Program-made: the position numbers and the translations under genes | Part shown: piece by piece, positions 31,773-48,486 of the stretch | Layout of the letters: each line of letters opens with the position of its first letter | Numbering within the stretch: position 1 is the first letter of the stretch | Source: Chlorokybus atmophyticus | Lineage: Eukaryota > Streptophyta > Chlorokybophyceae > Chlorokybales > Chlorokybaceae | Length of the DNA: 57,251 bases | Direction: 5' to 3' | Assembly (NCBI GenBank): GCA_009103225.1 | Contig: RHPI01001719.1 | Location: forward strand, 30,633 to 87,883 | Notes under the pieces: generated by a model | What the model was told of the DNA's origin: nothing | The model's input: the letters and a program-made list of their open reading frames with translations, nothing else | Databases searched by the model: none

Positions 31773-32928
31773 TAGCACAGTGTGTGGGTTTGTGGATGGT
31801 GTGCGTGGTGTGGATTGTGTGGGTTGATGTGGCCGCTTGTGGCTGCTGGCAAACAGTTGAGGTCTGCAGCAAGTGCCCCGCTTGCTGTTTGCTTTCTTGC
31901 TTTCTGGTGTGGGCTGCAACACTTTTCTTGCGGATGGTTGAATGATCAGAACGATGTGGTGGCAAAAGTTCACACGTATCGAGCCAAAAGTCCTGTGTAC
32001 AAGAGCAAATAAAGCCAGCTATGCATGTTGCCGTTGCGTGTCTTGTCCTTGCACGATGCTGCGTGTGTTTACACGCATACGCGCATTACAATTGTTGGGA
32101 TGTAGATCGCTCGCACGACAGCTTCACTGTGCCTCACGCACATTGATTGCTGTAGTTGCTACCTTGCGGCATATGGTGCAGGAGTGAACACGCACAACTG
32201 CGACACCTCAACCACACGCACAAACGGCTCATAGCGTGTAGGCTACGATTGGCACACAATCACACAAGCAAGGATAGATGAGACAAAAGGCTCCAATCTG
32301 CAGCAAACATGCCCACCATGCTTGTAGCCATGTGGTCGACATATCTACACGCAGGCAAAGAAAGTACATGACAACATGCACAGCAGCAACAGTGTGACTG
32401 TTGTGCAGATTGTGACACAGCACACATGTTGTGGTTGCTATCGTCTCTGAGGTTCACTTGCATGCACGTGGCCTGTTGTGATACGGTGCAGCATATGCAC
32501 TCTGGACAGCACAGCACAATCAGTTGCTAGTGTCATAGAGAACACAATGCACGCACCCAGGCATTCCAAACATCCACATCTGCACACGCGCACACAATTT
32601 GCATGTCTTTTATGTGCGCGTGTTTGCTTGTACAAACAAACACGCGCACATAGAAGACATGCATTCACGTGACAGCAGCAACCGATGTAAAAGCCCTGAA
32701 TTGTCAGCCGCTGAATAGCAATCGCGTTCTGTTGTTCTTGCAACTCCATCAGTTCCAGCATAACAGTTTACATAACCTATCTTACGCTTACAACAGCCGG
32801 AACAGGCTGCCAAATGCATAAATAACAGTCACTTGAGCATATATCAACACGGCTAGCTGGTGCAATAAATAAAGAATACAGTGCAGAAACATAGAATGTT
32901 ACCAACCACACGCACATGCACACGTGGG
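31773..32928. other. intergenic between convergent DCAF13 and BUB1 genes
   Basis: 3' flanks of two genes. aataaa at 32008-32013 suits the DCAF13 transcript. An inverted cluster of tgtgcgcgtgtttg / caaacacgcgcaca occurs at about 32611-32650. No gene recognised. Confidence 0.55.
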
Positions 32929-35900
32929 CTATCTTGACGAGGCCGTGCGCAGCTGTTTCCTGTCGTACAAAAGCACGTTCTGCTTCATGAGTAGCGTCTT
33001 GAGCAGGCGGCTTTTCGACGGGTTGGACACGAGATAGTCTTCAAAGTCTCTCCTCAGAACAGCGAGGTCAGGCATCGACTGGCAGGCTGGCACGTTGAGT
33101 AGCGTGTCGAACAGCTGCTGCCACAACTGCACCTGCCAGTACCTGAGACAAAACACGCGTGTTAGTGTGCGAGTGTGCATGCGTGCGTGCGTGCGTGCGT
33201 GTGTTATTGGCAGATGGTTATTTGGCCTGCCTTGTGACACTGCCTGTTCTGAAGTGGTCGTACCTTTTGAGCGGGGCCTTGGGTTTGATCACGCCGCCAA
33301 CGTTGTGTACTTCCATGTACGTGCCGTGCAGCATGCAGTGCACGGTGCCGCAGAGCGCAAACATATCCACCTGCACTGCAGTAGTAAGCACACACTCACA
33401 CACACACCAACACCCACCCACGCGCACGCGCATATGCCCACTCACTTGGAATGTCCACGGCCTCCCCTCCACCATCTCCGTGCACCGGAAGGCCGACGTC
33501 ATGCTGTCGCCGTGGAACACGGTGTCGGGAGGGAAGAGAGTCAGGTCGATGCTACGGCCCCAGTCGATCAGCGCGAGACCCTGCAATGTCACACACAACA
33601 CGACTGCTGAGTGAACACATATTCACACGAAGTCTCTCAGCCACGAACATGCACGCACGCGCACACGCACGCAAGCGCACGCAGAGAGTTGAGCGCAGCT
33701 ATGTCGTGTACACAACGTGTTATACCTGATCCTTCCAGCACCCGGAGCGATCCGGAGTCCAATCCTCCCACTCATCACTGCAAAGCAAAGCATCCGACCA
33801 TGATCAGAACCCAATGCAAAACCAGACAACCCCAAACCCACCCACCCACCCACCTATCCGATCTTATCAGCAAATTATCCGGTTTGATATCCGCGTGTAC
33901 AACCCCGCACTCGTGCACAAGTTCCACCATCCTCAGCATCTCGACGGTGTAGAACACGCAGAGCTCCTCCTCCATGGTGCGACCCAGCGCCAGCTTCGCG
34001 TTGATCGCGTCCTGGAGGGTGCCGAGGTCGCGGAGGTCGGTCAGGAGGTGGGTGGCGTCGGAGTACACGTGGACGGAGTGAGTACGGAGGAAGAGGCTCC
34101 TCTGAGAAGCAGGTTAGGACGTTCATCAATGCATGATGTGGGGCTGTATGTCACGGCGATGAGAGTGGCGTGCGTGCATGTGCATGTTTCCGCACGTGTG
34201 TATGGGCATCTGTTGCGTGTGTGTCTGTGTCTTTTCGAACGTATGCGCATGCGTGTATGTGTGCGTGCATGTATGTGCGTGCGTGTGTGCGCACTCGCCA
34301 GTGTGCTGGCACACGTGTGTGTGCGCGCATACATGCGTGCGCAAGCGGATGTGTTTGCAATTGTACTTGTGGCATAGTGTACGCTATGTGTCTCGCACGC
34401 AAATCAGCAACTGCTTAGCATTACACACCTCAGCAGCCGGAATCCTGAGGTCCAGTTGGCGTAAGATGTAGAACTCCCAAGGTGTCGGTGACGCTTGAAA
34501 CTGCACACAACTTGCATTGTCAACACTCCCTGCCAAAACACTCTTTTACATTGTCGGGGTCGTACCTTCAATGCGAACGCATCCACCTCATCATCGTCAT
34601 CAGACTCCAGCCCGTTCTGCAACGGGGACACCCTGTACACGCTGGCAAAGGCACCGCGGCCGATGCACTCCTCGAGGAGAAAAGACTCCTCACCTGGAGA
34701 AGAGCACGCACTCAGTACACACACACAGGCAAGCGCGCAAAGAGACCCACGCACGCGCTCCCAACCCCGGCTCCCTACCCAGCACGATCGTTGCGTTGGC
34801 TCGCGGTCTTCCCCCCCTTTTCATGACGACCCTCTCCTCCTGCTGCCCCCACGCCTCCGGCCTGTGATCTCTCCACCCCTCGCACGCCTCGATCATGGAA
34901 CTCAGCCTCTCCAGGAGCTCCTCCACCAGCTCGGCGCAGAACGGGTCGACCTTTGGGGTGGAGACGTGTACGTGTTCATGCGAGCTCACGGAGTGGCGGG
35001 CGGCGCGAGAGTGGGAGTGGGAGTGGGAGTGCGAGTGGGAATGGGAGTGGGAGTGGGAGATGGATGCGGCCTCGTCTTGTTCGATCAGGGGAGAAAGAGG
35101 GCGGAAGCTCCCTGCTGCATGGCATGACAGTGTAGTGAGTGTCGTGTGCACATGGTTGCGCGTCACTAACGACAGATGGAGCCAGCGTGTTGTTTACAAC
35201 GAGTTACAGGGTACAGCAGTCACACAAGTATATGCTATCGTGTCTGAGAACTTGCTTACACACACACACACGTGCGTGAGTGCAAGCGTGTATGCGTGCG
35301 CGTACACGTGTGGGTGCGTGTGTGGGCGCGGGGGAAGCACTGCAACATGCATTGCGCTCAAACCAACCTGGAGGCTGGTTGTTGCCTCCATCGCTCCAGA
35401 CGACAAACTCGTCCTCTTCAGTGTTGCCATCTCTGCCAAACGCGCCCGCGCACATCAGCACCCCACTCCACATCACCACCAAATCCAACCAGCACCCAAC
35501 AACGACTCACCCCGCGTTGCGCAGCGCTTCCTCCGCCTCCGCCCTCTCGCCCTCTTCGTCGCCCTCGCCTTCAGCACGCCCATGTGAATGAGGCTCGGCC
35601 TCGGGCTCGGGAACTCGGTTGCCAAAGGAGTCCAGCACGCGGAGCTGGTCGTCGTTCAGAGGACGCAGCACGGCACCGGGCTGAGAAACCAAGTGGGTGT
35701 GAGTGATGCATTGAGGGATGTATGCAATGAGATGCAATGAGCGCGTGTGCGCGTGTGCATGCGCGCGTGTGTGTTGGGTGCACGTATGCGCGCGTGTGTG
35801 TCGCGTGCACCTATGTGAAACGACGATAACAACATCTTACCGCAAGACTGTGCAGTTGACGAGCAGCAAAGCCCGCCGGTCTGACCACGCTTCGGTTCTC

Positions 35901-38900
35901 TTGATCCGAATCATAGGCTTCATCCAGCAACTGCCTGCTGCTCATACCCTCGACAGCAGTCGCAGGGGGTCTGTTCTCGGCGTCCACACCATTGTCGTCG
36001 ACAATGTGGACACGCACACGCGGCGGCGCGAGCACGGGTGCCGTGCGCTCGCTGTCGTCAAACACGATCAGGTCCGGGAATGGCACGGCCTCACTGCTGC
36101 CGGCGGGCCTTTCTGAAGTGGACGGGTTCTCCAGCCCTGGCACACACGCAGGTCACGAGACGCATTGTGTTGAATTGTGCGAGCGTGTGTGCGTGCGCGT
36201 GTGCACATGGGCACATGCGCATGTGGGTGTGTGCCCGCATAGATGCGCACATTGCAATGGCCACACATGCACGCGCGTCCAACCCGCAATACTTGCTTCT
36301 CAGCTCCTCACCTGGGCTCTCCGGTGTCTGCGGCAGCGGCAACGGCTTCGCGAACAGCGACATGATATCCGCGAGCGCCATCTTCGTGTTCATGGTCATG
36401 TCCGCAACCGCAGCCCCACCAACAACATCCGCAACAGCACTTGGCGCGCTTGCATACGCCGCTCTCGTGATGATGGCCACCGTGTCCTCGGGGGCGTCAT
36501 CACTCCCCACAGGCACGTTCAACCGCACGTCCACATCATCAGCAACAACACAAGAGGAAGGTGCTGGAAATTTCACATCCCCTTCAATAACGGACAATCT
36601 GTCCATCTTCTTGGTGAGGGTATTTGTATCATCGACTCGGGTGCCAAGCGGTTGTTGTGCCGGTGACGATGATGGGACCGACTCCCGCTTTGTGTCTATT
36701 GTTGTCACTAGTGTGTGTGTTGGCAGCGGTTCTTCCTTGATAGCTCCATTCTTCGTGAGCCACGCTGCCGCTCGAGCCTCCTCAAAAGACCTTTCTTTGT
36801 CCCTCACGCTCGTCAAACCCTCATCCCACGCCAGCACGGGACCCATGACTCGCTCGCCTATCGACTCTGCACCCACGCACATTGCATCTCTCAGCCACAT
36901 GCACACCACCACCACAACAACAACAACAACAACACACGCACCTCGCGGTAGGTGCTTAAGCTCCTCCGGTTTGGCTATTGGCTTCTGCGTGGGGACGGTG
37001 GTGTTGCGTGCGATGTTCTCGTGGCCCTCGAGTCGCTGTCTTAGGGTGGGAGGTCTGGCGGGGGAAGTCCTCCTTGGCGGCGGTGAAGGAGACCTGAACA
37101 AGATGATATCCCAACATTAAGCTCGACAACCGGACCCAACATCAAACGCACACACACACGCGCATGTGCACGCTCGCGCACACACACACATGCTTCACCT
37201 TGGCACGTCTTCATCGGGCAGCACAAACAGTTCAGCGCTCGCGCCAACAGACCTGTTCTTCTTCTGCGGCACCTGCCCAAGCACAACACCAATCACACAC
37301 CCACATACCTCTTATCAACACTTGCTCCTTACCTTCTTCACCACAGAAAAACCTTGACACGATAACAAAACCCAACATACCCGCACGTTGGACCACTGCG
37401 CCGGCTTCTGCTCGTTCTCTTTGCGCCTCTGCTCTTCCGTCTGCAGCGAAGTCCACGGGACCGAAGCCGGCACGGCCGCGGCACGCCCCGGGAAGGACGT
37501 GTCGTTGTTGTTGTTGTTGTTGTTGTTGTTGTTGCGCGCGTGGTCGTCGTTGTCCGCGTACACTTGGAGTTGGGAGCTGCGCTGCCCGCTGCGTGGAACG
37601 TGTGGAATGGTAGGTGAAGTGTTGATGAGCATGTGGGATGCGTGTGTGCGAGAGGTGGGGTGTGGGAGCTTACTGAGATGGGTTGCGCGCGTTCCAGTCG
37701 AACCTGGCTCGGCCGCCTGCTGTCAGAATTGTGATGTGAGCGTGCGTGCATGCGTGCATGTGCGCAAGGGTTGCGTTTTGGGAGGGGTGTTTGCGTGTGT
37801 GGCTTGCACGCATGCAAAATCACACGCACACGCTGAAAGACACGTATGCCGCATTGCATGCCTGCGGGTGCCGACGTTGAGGCCACAGGGCCGAAACTCC
37901 GCTGAGGGTCTTCTGGGCCATACCCCAGCTGCCGACGCTCTTCTTCCTGCATTGCACTGAACTCAATCCACACCAGCTCTTCGACATCGCACAACCCAAC
38001 ATTCGCATGCACGCGATGTCAACGACAACAACGCATACCTCTTTCATCTGCCGCTCGATGCGCCTCGCCATGCGCCGCTGAAAGTCGTGAAAGTTCTGCT
38101 GCAGCTTCTCCAGCGGTTGACCTCCCCTGTGTTGGGACAAGTGTTGGGACGACAACAACAACAACAACAACAACAATTATCATGACATGGTCGGAGATGC
38201 TAGATTGTAGCAAGTCATATGTGCATGCGCGCGTGCGCTTGTGTGGGCGTGTGTGGGCGCAAGTGTGTCGCAACTTGTGTTGTAGTTACCTTGCGAGGCC
38301 GAGCTCGTACACTTCTTGCGCCCGTTTAAAGTTGTGCCGCAGCTCCATGCAAGTGGCGTACGCTGCGTAGAACAGCGAGTGGCTTTGGCCGATGTTGTTC
38401 GCCTGTTGCACAAACACAAATTGAGTATGGGCCACAGTTGGGTGCGAAGGGTGTAAACCAGTGGCTGTGTGCACAGTGCTCACCTCCAAGAAAGCAAACA
38501 CATCCTGCGGCTCTGAACAACAGTCAGCCTACAGAATTGCAGCAATGGTTGGTTAGCGAAATGTGCGTGCATGTGTGCACGTGTGTACATGCGCGTGTCT
38601 GTGTGCGTACATGCATGGGTGCCTGTGGGTGTGCAACTGCATGCACGTCGGCTTGTGTGCGTGTGTGCGGGCATGTGGACGTGCGCGTCAGTCCCCGGCG
38701 TGCATGTGTGCGTGTGCGTGTGTGTGCACGTTCTGATGATGTGTGTATGCATGCACGCGTGCTGGCACTCATGCACACGCATGGACACATGTCAAGAAAA
38801 CACGATTGGTTTGCCATGCATCATCTACGTGAGCTTACATAGAGGATCCAGACGCGCAGATAGCGGACGTCATCAGCGTAGCGGGTATCGTGTTGGAACG

Positions 38901-39486
38901 CGCGTGCGCACTTCTCGAGGATGGGCAGCAGCTCCGACTGCGCGCCAGCCTCGGGGTACGCTTCTTGAACCCATCTAATAAACCTGCAAGAAAACATGCG
39001 TATCACATACACATGTGTGAACTTCACTATCACTGTTGGTCATGACAGTACTGCCAACTCACCGCATCCACACGTCGAGCGGGTCCGGTCCGCGGTAGCT
39101 CTCAATCGTTTGCCAAAACTCCCTGTACATTCGTGAACACAACACACGGAGCGAAAACACACACATCCACACAAAACACACTTTAGTGAGGCACTGCTCG
39201 ACATATGTAGATTGGCTTGTTCAAGTATGGCCAAGCAAAGCTAGCGACCTATTCTTATCACCACCAACAGATTCATTATTGTGATCATCATCGTTATTCA
39301 TAGCTATGAATAACGACGATGATCATACCTCTTGCGTTCTGCGTGGCTGTGTAGTGCTGCCGGTCCCCCCTGGTTTCTGTGCGTAAGTGCGGCAGAGAGG
39401 ACAGCGGCGTCCCTGCCACGCCGCAGAGGCTTGACGTTCTCCTTGCTGAGCTCCCATTCGCCATCCTGCTGCTGAGGCTCCTCCAT
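32929..39486 (-). CDS. BUB1: BUB1/Mad3-family spindle checkpoint kinase (MadBub type)
   Basis: Kinetochore checkpoint kinase. Exons (minus): 39486-39329, 39122-39063, 38983-38839, 38528-38484, 38402-38290, 38126-38039, 37946-about 37870, 37719-37674, 37588-37381, 37272-37199, 37093-36942, 36866-36312, 36136-35841, 35680-35511, 35432-35368, 35111-34779, 34693-34566, 34500-34429, 34101-33854, 33777-33726, 33580-33446, 33370-33264 and 33142-32929; about 1,180 residues. The N-terminus has a KEN box (WELSKENVKPLRRGR) and a Mad3/BUB1 TPR domain (FWQTIESYRGPDPLDVWMR, FIRWVQEAYPEAG). A second KEN (RRKENEQKPAQWS) follows LQVYADNDD and poly-Asn. TMNTKMALADIMSLFAKPL is the conserved BUB1 motif. The kinase has GRGAFASVY, AFALK, VVHADIKPDNLL and ALIDWGRSIDL, so catalytic residues are kept. 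Only the junction near 37870 is unresolved. Start 39486 is the first ATG of exon 1. Confidence 0.9.
34990..35060. repeat. (GAGTGG)n coding repeat encoding (HS)n in BUB1
   Basis: A hexanucleotide tandem repeat in exon 35111-34779 encodes HSHSHSHSHSHSHSHS just before VDPFCAELVEELLERL. Confidence 0.9.
37498..37536. repeat. (GTT)n coding repeat encoding poly-Asn in BUB1
   Basis: A trinucleotide run within BUB1 exon 37588-37381 encodes about ten Asn between the YADNDD and SFPGR segments. The frame is kept, so its length may vary without harm. Confidence 0.9.
39283..39324. repeat. 42-bp near-perfect palindrome in BUB1 intron 1
   Basis: Arms of 21 bp (39283-39303 and 39304-39324) with one mismatch and no loop. 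On the minus strand the palindrome starts four bases after the GT of the first intron's donor (39328). A transcript hairpin would form right beside the 5' splice site. Confidence 0.9.
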
Positions 39487-39593
39487 CACCTCCTCCTCCC
39501 TGTCCACCCAACCAACTCAAACAACCTGCCTACACGTGAGTTCAACGACGACGACGACGACGTCCTGCCCCAGGCTAGCGACCTCGCCGCCCA

Positions 39594-39631
<38 letters not shown>

Positions 39632-41650
39632 CCTGGCGGGAAAGCGGGAAACCCGTGTTGGTTCATGACGCACCGGCCAAAAAGGGGTCACCTACGGCGG
39701 GATGGTCCAAATTGCAAAAATGTTGGCCGTTTTATGCGGGCGGGTTGCTAGTTTCGCGCGCAAAGTGTTTGAACTGCGCGAACTCACTTTCGCGTTGTTT
39801 GGGAGTTTAGATCCGGATCGCGAGTTGGAGATTGGTGTCAAGCGAGGTTTGAGAGAAGTGACCGTTGGGAAGCGTTGTTGAGCTGCTTTGGTATAGGCAT
39901 GCAACAGCTGGTGTTGGACGGTATCAGTCAAGGGCTGTCAATCATAGCCTGCAAGTGAGTGCCTTAAGAAGAAGGTCACAATAGTAATGTCAACAATCAC
40001 ACTTCAGTAGTACTGAATCAGTACGCCTGCTGTAGAGTTGTAGATGTAGTTATTAACGATACATAAGAAAAAAAGGATATTAAATTGCTCATCAATTCTA
40101 AGAAAAAATTAAGCACGGCCACGTAAGTTGCCAAAGGCGCATGTAACTACAGATGCTCATAACATTTATGCAACTTCGATATGGATTAAGCTTTACACCG
40201 GCTTGAGGCATAAGTAATGTCGTGTACGTGATTCACTTTAAAGAGTCCTACATGTTATGAGATTCTTTTCGCAAAGACGCAACCATTTCACACATAGTGT
40301 ACCAAACGTACAACCCATAAAAATTATATTATAGTGTAGACAGCACAACTCACTTGTGAGCTACGTGTGCACGAAACATGTTATGTTAAACATGTGAACG
40401 TCTGCTATCAGATACATAATACATGTGTACATACATACATGTGGTTTAAGTTTTTGTAAAATAAACAACTCAAAGAACTCGTATGGTCATGTGTATGGCG
40501 TTTTCACACATAAAACATGAGAAAATAAGTAAACTATGATCGTAACTCGTGCACATGTACCGTCAAAAGTCATGTAATAAGCATAATAATATCAGTTTGC
40601 ATCAATACAAAGTGTTGCCGGAGATGTGTAACACACATATAGAACCTAATGGCGCGAACACGCACTACGTCTGCTACAACATATTGCAATCACCGTAGTC
40701 ACCATAGTTGAAAGAGTGCATAGAAGGGGTATGCTCGTGTCTAGGGATTAATGGGCTTTGGTAATCCGATGATGCAATGTTACTATTGTTGACATGAAAC
40801 ATGTGGTACAAGTCGAGGTGACTGAGGCTATGCTAGGCTGACAACCCTGCATCCCACACTCTGTAAGATTACTTGGTGATGCGCGAAAATGTCGCTAGCG
40901 TAGATGGTGTCCAAGCAACCACATGCTTGGAGCTGGCGCGCTACTTGGTTACTTGGTGACTACCTTGCTACACTTTGTCAACACCAATTGTCGCAGCTAT
41001 CGCCTAGGGTAGTACACGTGCATGTTGTGTGTAGTGGATGTGTAGGGCCGTCCATGTGTGTTAGGCATGGTGGCAGCGCTGACAGCCAGACGCCAATGTA
41101 CATGTAATAGAGTTGTGGTGGATTGTAGCTTACTGAATTGTACTGTGGCCTACTACTGATCCTTGTAGTGGTAATGTTGTGGTTGTCATAGGCAAGAACA
41201 GGCTATTTTGCATGCACAAGGGTGTGACCGCTGGCACCACGCATGTTTGAATTGCTGCATACCACCTTGTGTACACTAACCAGAGACCAAACGATACAGC
41301 TCTGTACGGCTCTGTTGGCATATATTTTCATGCGCGTATCTTCACATGTTCTTACACAGTACAGTACACGACTGGCAGAAGAATCAAAGAATGTAGACGT
41401 CATCCATAGGAGCGATCAGAGCGTGTGTGGGCCATTGCAAAGCCTGCAACATAGCATTGCCAGCACATGCAGCTCAACAACCCCGCTTATGACTAAACAG
41501 TTGACTTGATTGCTGAGGAGAACACCTGCGTACGCGAACAGGCTCTCCAAGTTTAACACCTAAAACCCGAGGCGGCCACAGCTACTGACGCTCAAAGCTT
41601 ACGAACCAAGCTTGGAACACCGCCAATATGAATGTGCAAAACTACTGTGT
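39487..41650. other. intergenic: BUB1 upstream side and AT-rich stretch
   Basis: 39487-39660 is GC-rich and includes a (gtcgcc)n tract at about 39594-39630; it probably holds the BUB1 promoter. 39960-41640 is AT-rich with no open frame or repeat that I recognise. Confidence 0.5.
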
Positions 41651-45716
<4,066 letters not shown>

Positions 45717-46120
45717 TGTTGTATTGTAAGTTGTAGAATGTCACTTTTATACCTACCAGTCTGCACATGCTACTGTCTAGACGATTCCGACTAGCGCAAG
45801 ACGGAACTAGAAGCTAAGCTATTCTTGCAGAATCTTGTAGTACACTTCTAGACCTTTCGGACGCACCAAAGATCTCCTCATTTGCTGCTCATATGGTCAA
45901 GTTATACTACTTGGCGCCAGGCCCTTCCAGAATATTGGTCGAGCCCTTCTCGACTGGCCCTCCGTTTTCTGGCGTCTTCCAGACTGGCCCTGGGCCGGTC
46001 GATATCTGCGGCAGACTCGCAACTCGCCGATATCCGCCACAAGTCATGAAAAACATGATACCTCACAAATAAGGCCTAAAATGGCCATGAAAATCACGCA
46101 ATTTGGCCTTGAGTGTTACA
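45717..46120 (-). repeat. presumed 3' LTR of truncated Ty3/gypsy element
   Basis: The right edge is well placed: on the minus strand a purine-rich tract (46135-46121) is followed directly by TGTAACACTC at 46120, as at the start of a 3' LTR. The left edge at 45717 is a guess based on a TG that would give the -CA end. The 5' LTR is absent, so the length cannot be checked. Confidence 0.5.
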
Positions 46121-46166
46121 CTCCTCCCCCCCTAAGTGAGCTTCGTCCTCGAAGCTCGCGAGGATG

Positions 46167-48486
46167 TCATCGAGGAAGATAGTCACGCACAACGTCTCGA
46201 GCATTAGCCAAGTGTGCCTCTGGCTCTCAGGATGCTTCATGCAATGAATAGCCCTTCCATTTCATTAAGAACTTGCGCACGCCATGCACAAACTTCTCAC
46301 CAAGGATGTCTTCTACCTCCCACCCTGGTTCACCATCCGTGCCAACTTTGGGGGGCGGCCTTCCCGGCAGTTGTCCTCGATATGCTTTCAACAAGGAGAC
46401 GTGAAAAACGGGGTGCACATGCATGGTGTCGGGTAGCTCCAGCTTGTACGCCATGTCCAAAACTTGTTGACCGTAAATGGTCCCAACCAGCGTTCATTCA
46501 GCTTGCAAACTCCCATATGCACCTGTACATGCTTCGCGGAGAGTAACACAATGTCGCTTTCCAGAACTGTGAGGTGTCGGCGATGCGCGTCCGCGTACTG
46601 CTTCTGCTTGTTTTGTGCCACCAATAGCGCCTCCCTAGTTGCCTTATTAATGTCCGCGCACTTTGTGAGGAAGTCATTAGCTGCCTCCACACGCACGTCA
46701 TGTCGTCGCGGTGTCCATGCCGTCAACGGTGTCAATGAATGTTGCCCGTAGCTGATAAGGAAGGGAGTGACACCTGTGCTTGCATTGTTGTGGTGGTGGA
46801 TCGTAAACTCCACCAACTCAAGCAGCTCCGCCTAATTGTCTTGTTGCGCGTTAACGTAGCCACGCAGCATGTTCTTAATCACACGGTTGGCCCGCTCCGC
46901 TTGCCCATCAGTTTGCGGGTGGAATGCCGTGCTAAACTTTAGTGTGGTACCCAGTGCACTATGCCGCGCCTCCCAAAACTTACTTGTACAGCGCGGGTCG
47001 CAATCACTCACAATGCTTTGCGGTAATCCATGAGAACGAAACACATGCTTCACGAACAAGCGTGCGGCCTCCGGTGCCGTGCAAGATCCGCCACACCGGT
47101 GCCAAGCGTACCATTTACTGGTTTTGTCGACAAACACAAGTATAGCGTCGTACCCTTCATTTGTCTTTGGTAGCCCCGTGATAAAGTCCATGGTCACTTG
47201 CTCCCACTTGGATAATGGCACAGAGAGAGGTTGCAGCAACCCACCTGGCTTTTGGTTGCTTGCCTTCACCCTTTGGCATGCGTCGCACAACGTCACGTAG
47301 TCGCGCACATCGCGATGCATCTCTCGCTAGTAATAACGCTGCTTTAAGCTTGTCAAAGTCCTCTCCAACCCTTGGTGACCAGCAATGGGCACGTCACGAG
47401 CTTCCTTCAGCAACTTCACACAAATATGCACGACGTTGGGGATGTACAAGCGCCCGTGGTGCCATAGCAGCCCGTCGCGCATTGACCAATGCCCACTTGT
47501 CACAACACGGACACGGTGTACGTAGCTGCATTTTCCAGCTCTTGCAACACTTTCATACCCTCCGTGTCCTCACAAAGCACTTGCCGAAGCTGGTCGGTCC
47601 ACTCAGGCTGCACTTGAGCGAGTGCCTCAATTGCATTAAGCCGGCTCAGCGCGTCAGCAACACCATTTGACATACCGGGCTTGTATTTGACATCGAAGTC
47701 AAAAAGTTGAAAGAACTCCAGCCATGGTGCTTGTCTGCGACTTAGATGAGGTTGTGTTTGTAAGTACCTCAATGGGGAGTGATCCGTCTCAAGCACGAAC
47801 TTTTTGCCTTCCAAAAAACAATGCCATTGTCGTAGCGCCATTACTTGTGCAAAAAGTTCCTTCTCGTGCACGGGGTAATTCAGCTCCGCACCACTCATCT
47901 TCTTGCTGAAGAATGCTACTGGTTGAAGGCCGTTGCCATGGTCTTGCTGCAAAACAGCTCCTACGGCTGTGTCGGACGCGTCGCAAGCCAAAATAAATGT
48001 CTTTTCCATGTCGGGGTGAGCCAGGACTGGTGCCTCCGTCAGCGCCTTCTTCAACGCAGCAAATGTTCCTTTGTTGCTGACCAGCTCCAAGGCTTTCTCT
48101 TCTTCAGTAGGGCAGTCAAGGGAGCAGCTATGCGCGAAAACCCCATAAATAAACTTGCGATAATACCCCGCAAGGTTTAAAAAGGACATCACTTCCTTTA
48201 CGTTGGTCGGGGAAAGCCCACTCGCGCACCACCTGCACTTTGTTGGGGTCCGGCTTGATGCCTTCATGCGGCACGATGTGGCCTAGGTACTCCACCTCTC
48301 GAAGTAACAATTTGCATTTTTGTAGCTGGACGTACAACTTGTGTTCGCGCAAACGCTGCAACACGCGCCGTAGAAGTGCCACGTGCTCCTTGTCATGCCT
48401 ACTGCCCACGCATACCAACTTTCATCGAGCATGGCTACATCAAAACCATCGCCTGGCCTACCAGCATACCAGCGCGCGCGCGTCAC
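46167..48486 (-). pseudogene. Ty3/gypsy chromovirus pol, 5'-truncated and mutated
   Basis: Remnant of a chromodomain LTR-retrotransposon polyprotein. Reading the minus strand: a damaged RT active-site area near 48440, RT thumb (VLQRLREHKLYVQLQKCKLL, EYLGHIVPHEGIKPDPNKVQ), a frame change near 48205, then MSFLNLAGYYRKFIYGVF. RNase H follows (FILACDASDTAVGAVLQQDH, VHEKELFAQVMALRQW, FVLETDHSPL), then integrase (zinc-binding remnant with CDACQRVKASNQ; TMDFITGLPKTNEGYDAILV; FHPQTDGQAERANRVIKNML). A GPY-like region and a chromodomain (VEDILGEKFVHGVRKFLMKW KGYS) end it. Two Trp codons have become stops, TAG at 47327-47329 and TGA at 46227-46229, in otherwise conserved context. Gag, protease and most of RT are missing. 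It cannot move on its own. Confidence 0.88.

Noticed and set aside
34160-34410. Cys/Val- and His/Thr-rich frames
   Set aside because: Translation of an intronic TG/CA tract in BUB1.
36038-37120. 360-codon plus-strand frame opposite BUB1
   Set aside because: Shadow of the large BUB1 exon 36866-36312; splice sites and conserved motifs support the minus strand.
39379-39810. Plus-strand frame with poly-Ala-Val
   Set aside because: Antisense to BUB1 exon 1 and driven by the gtcgcc repeat.
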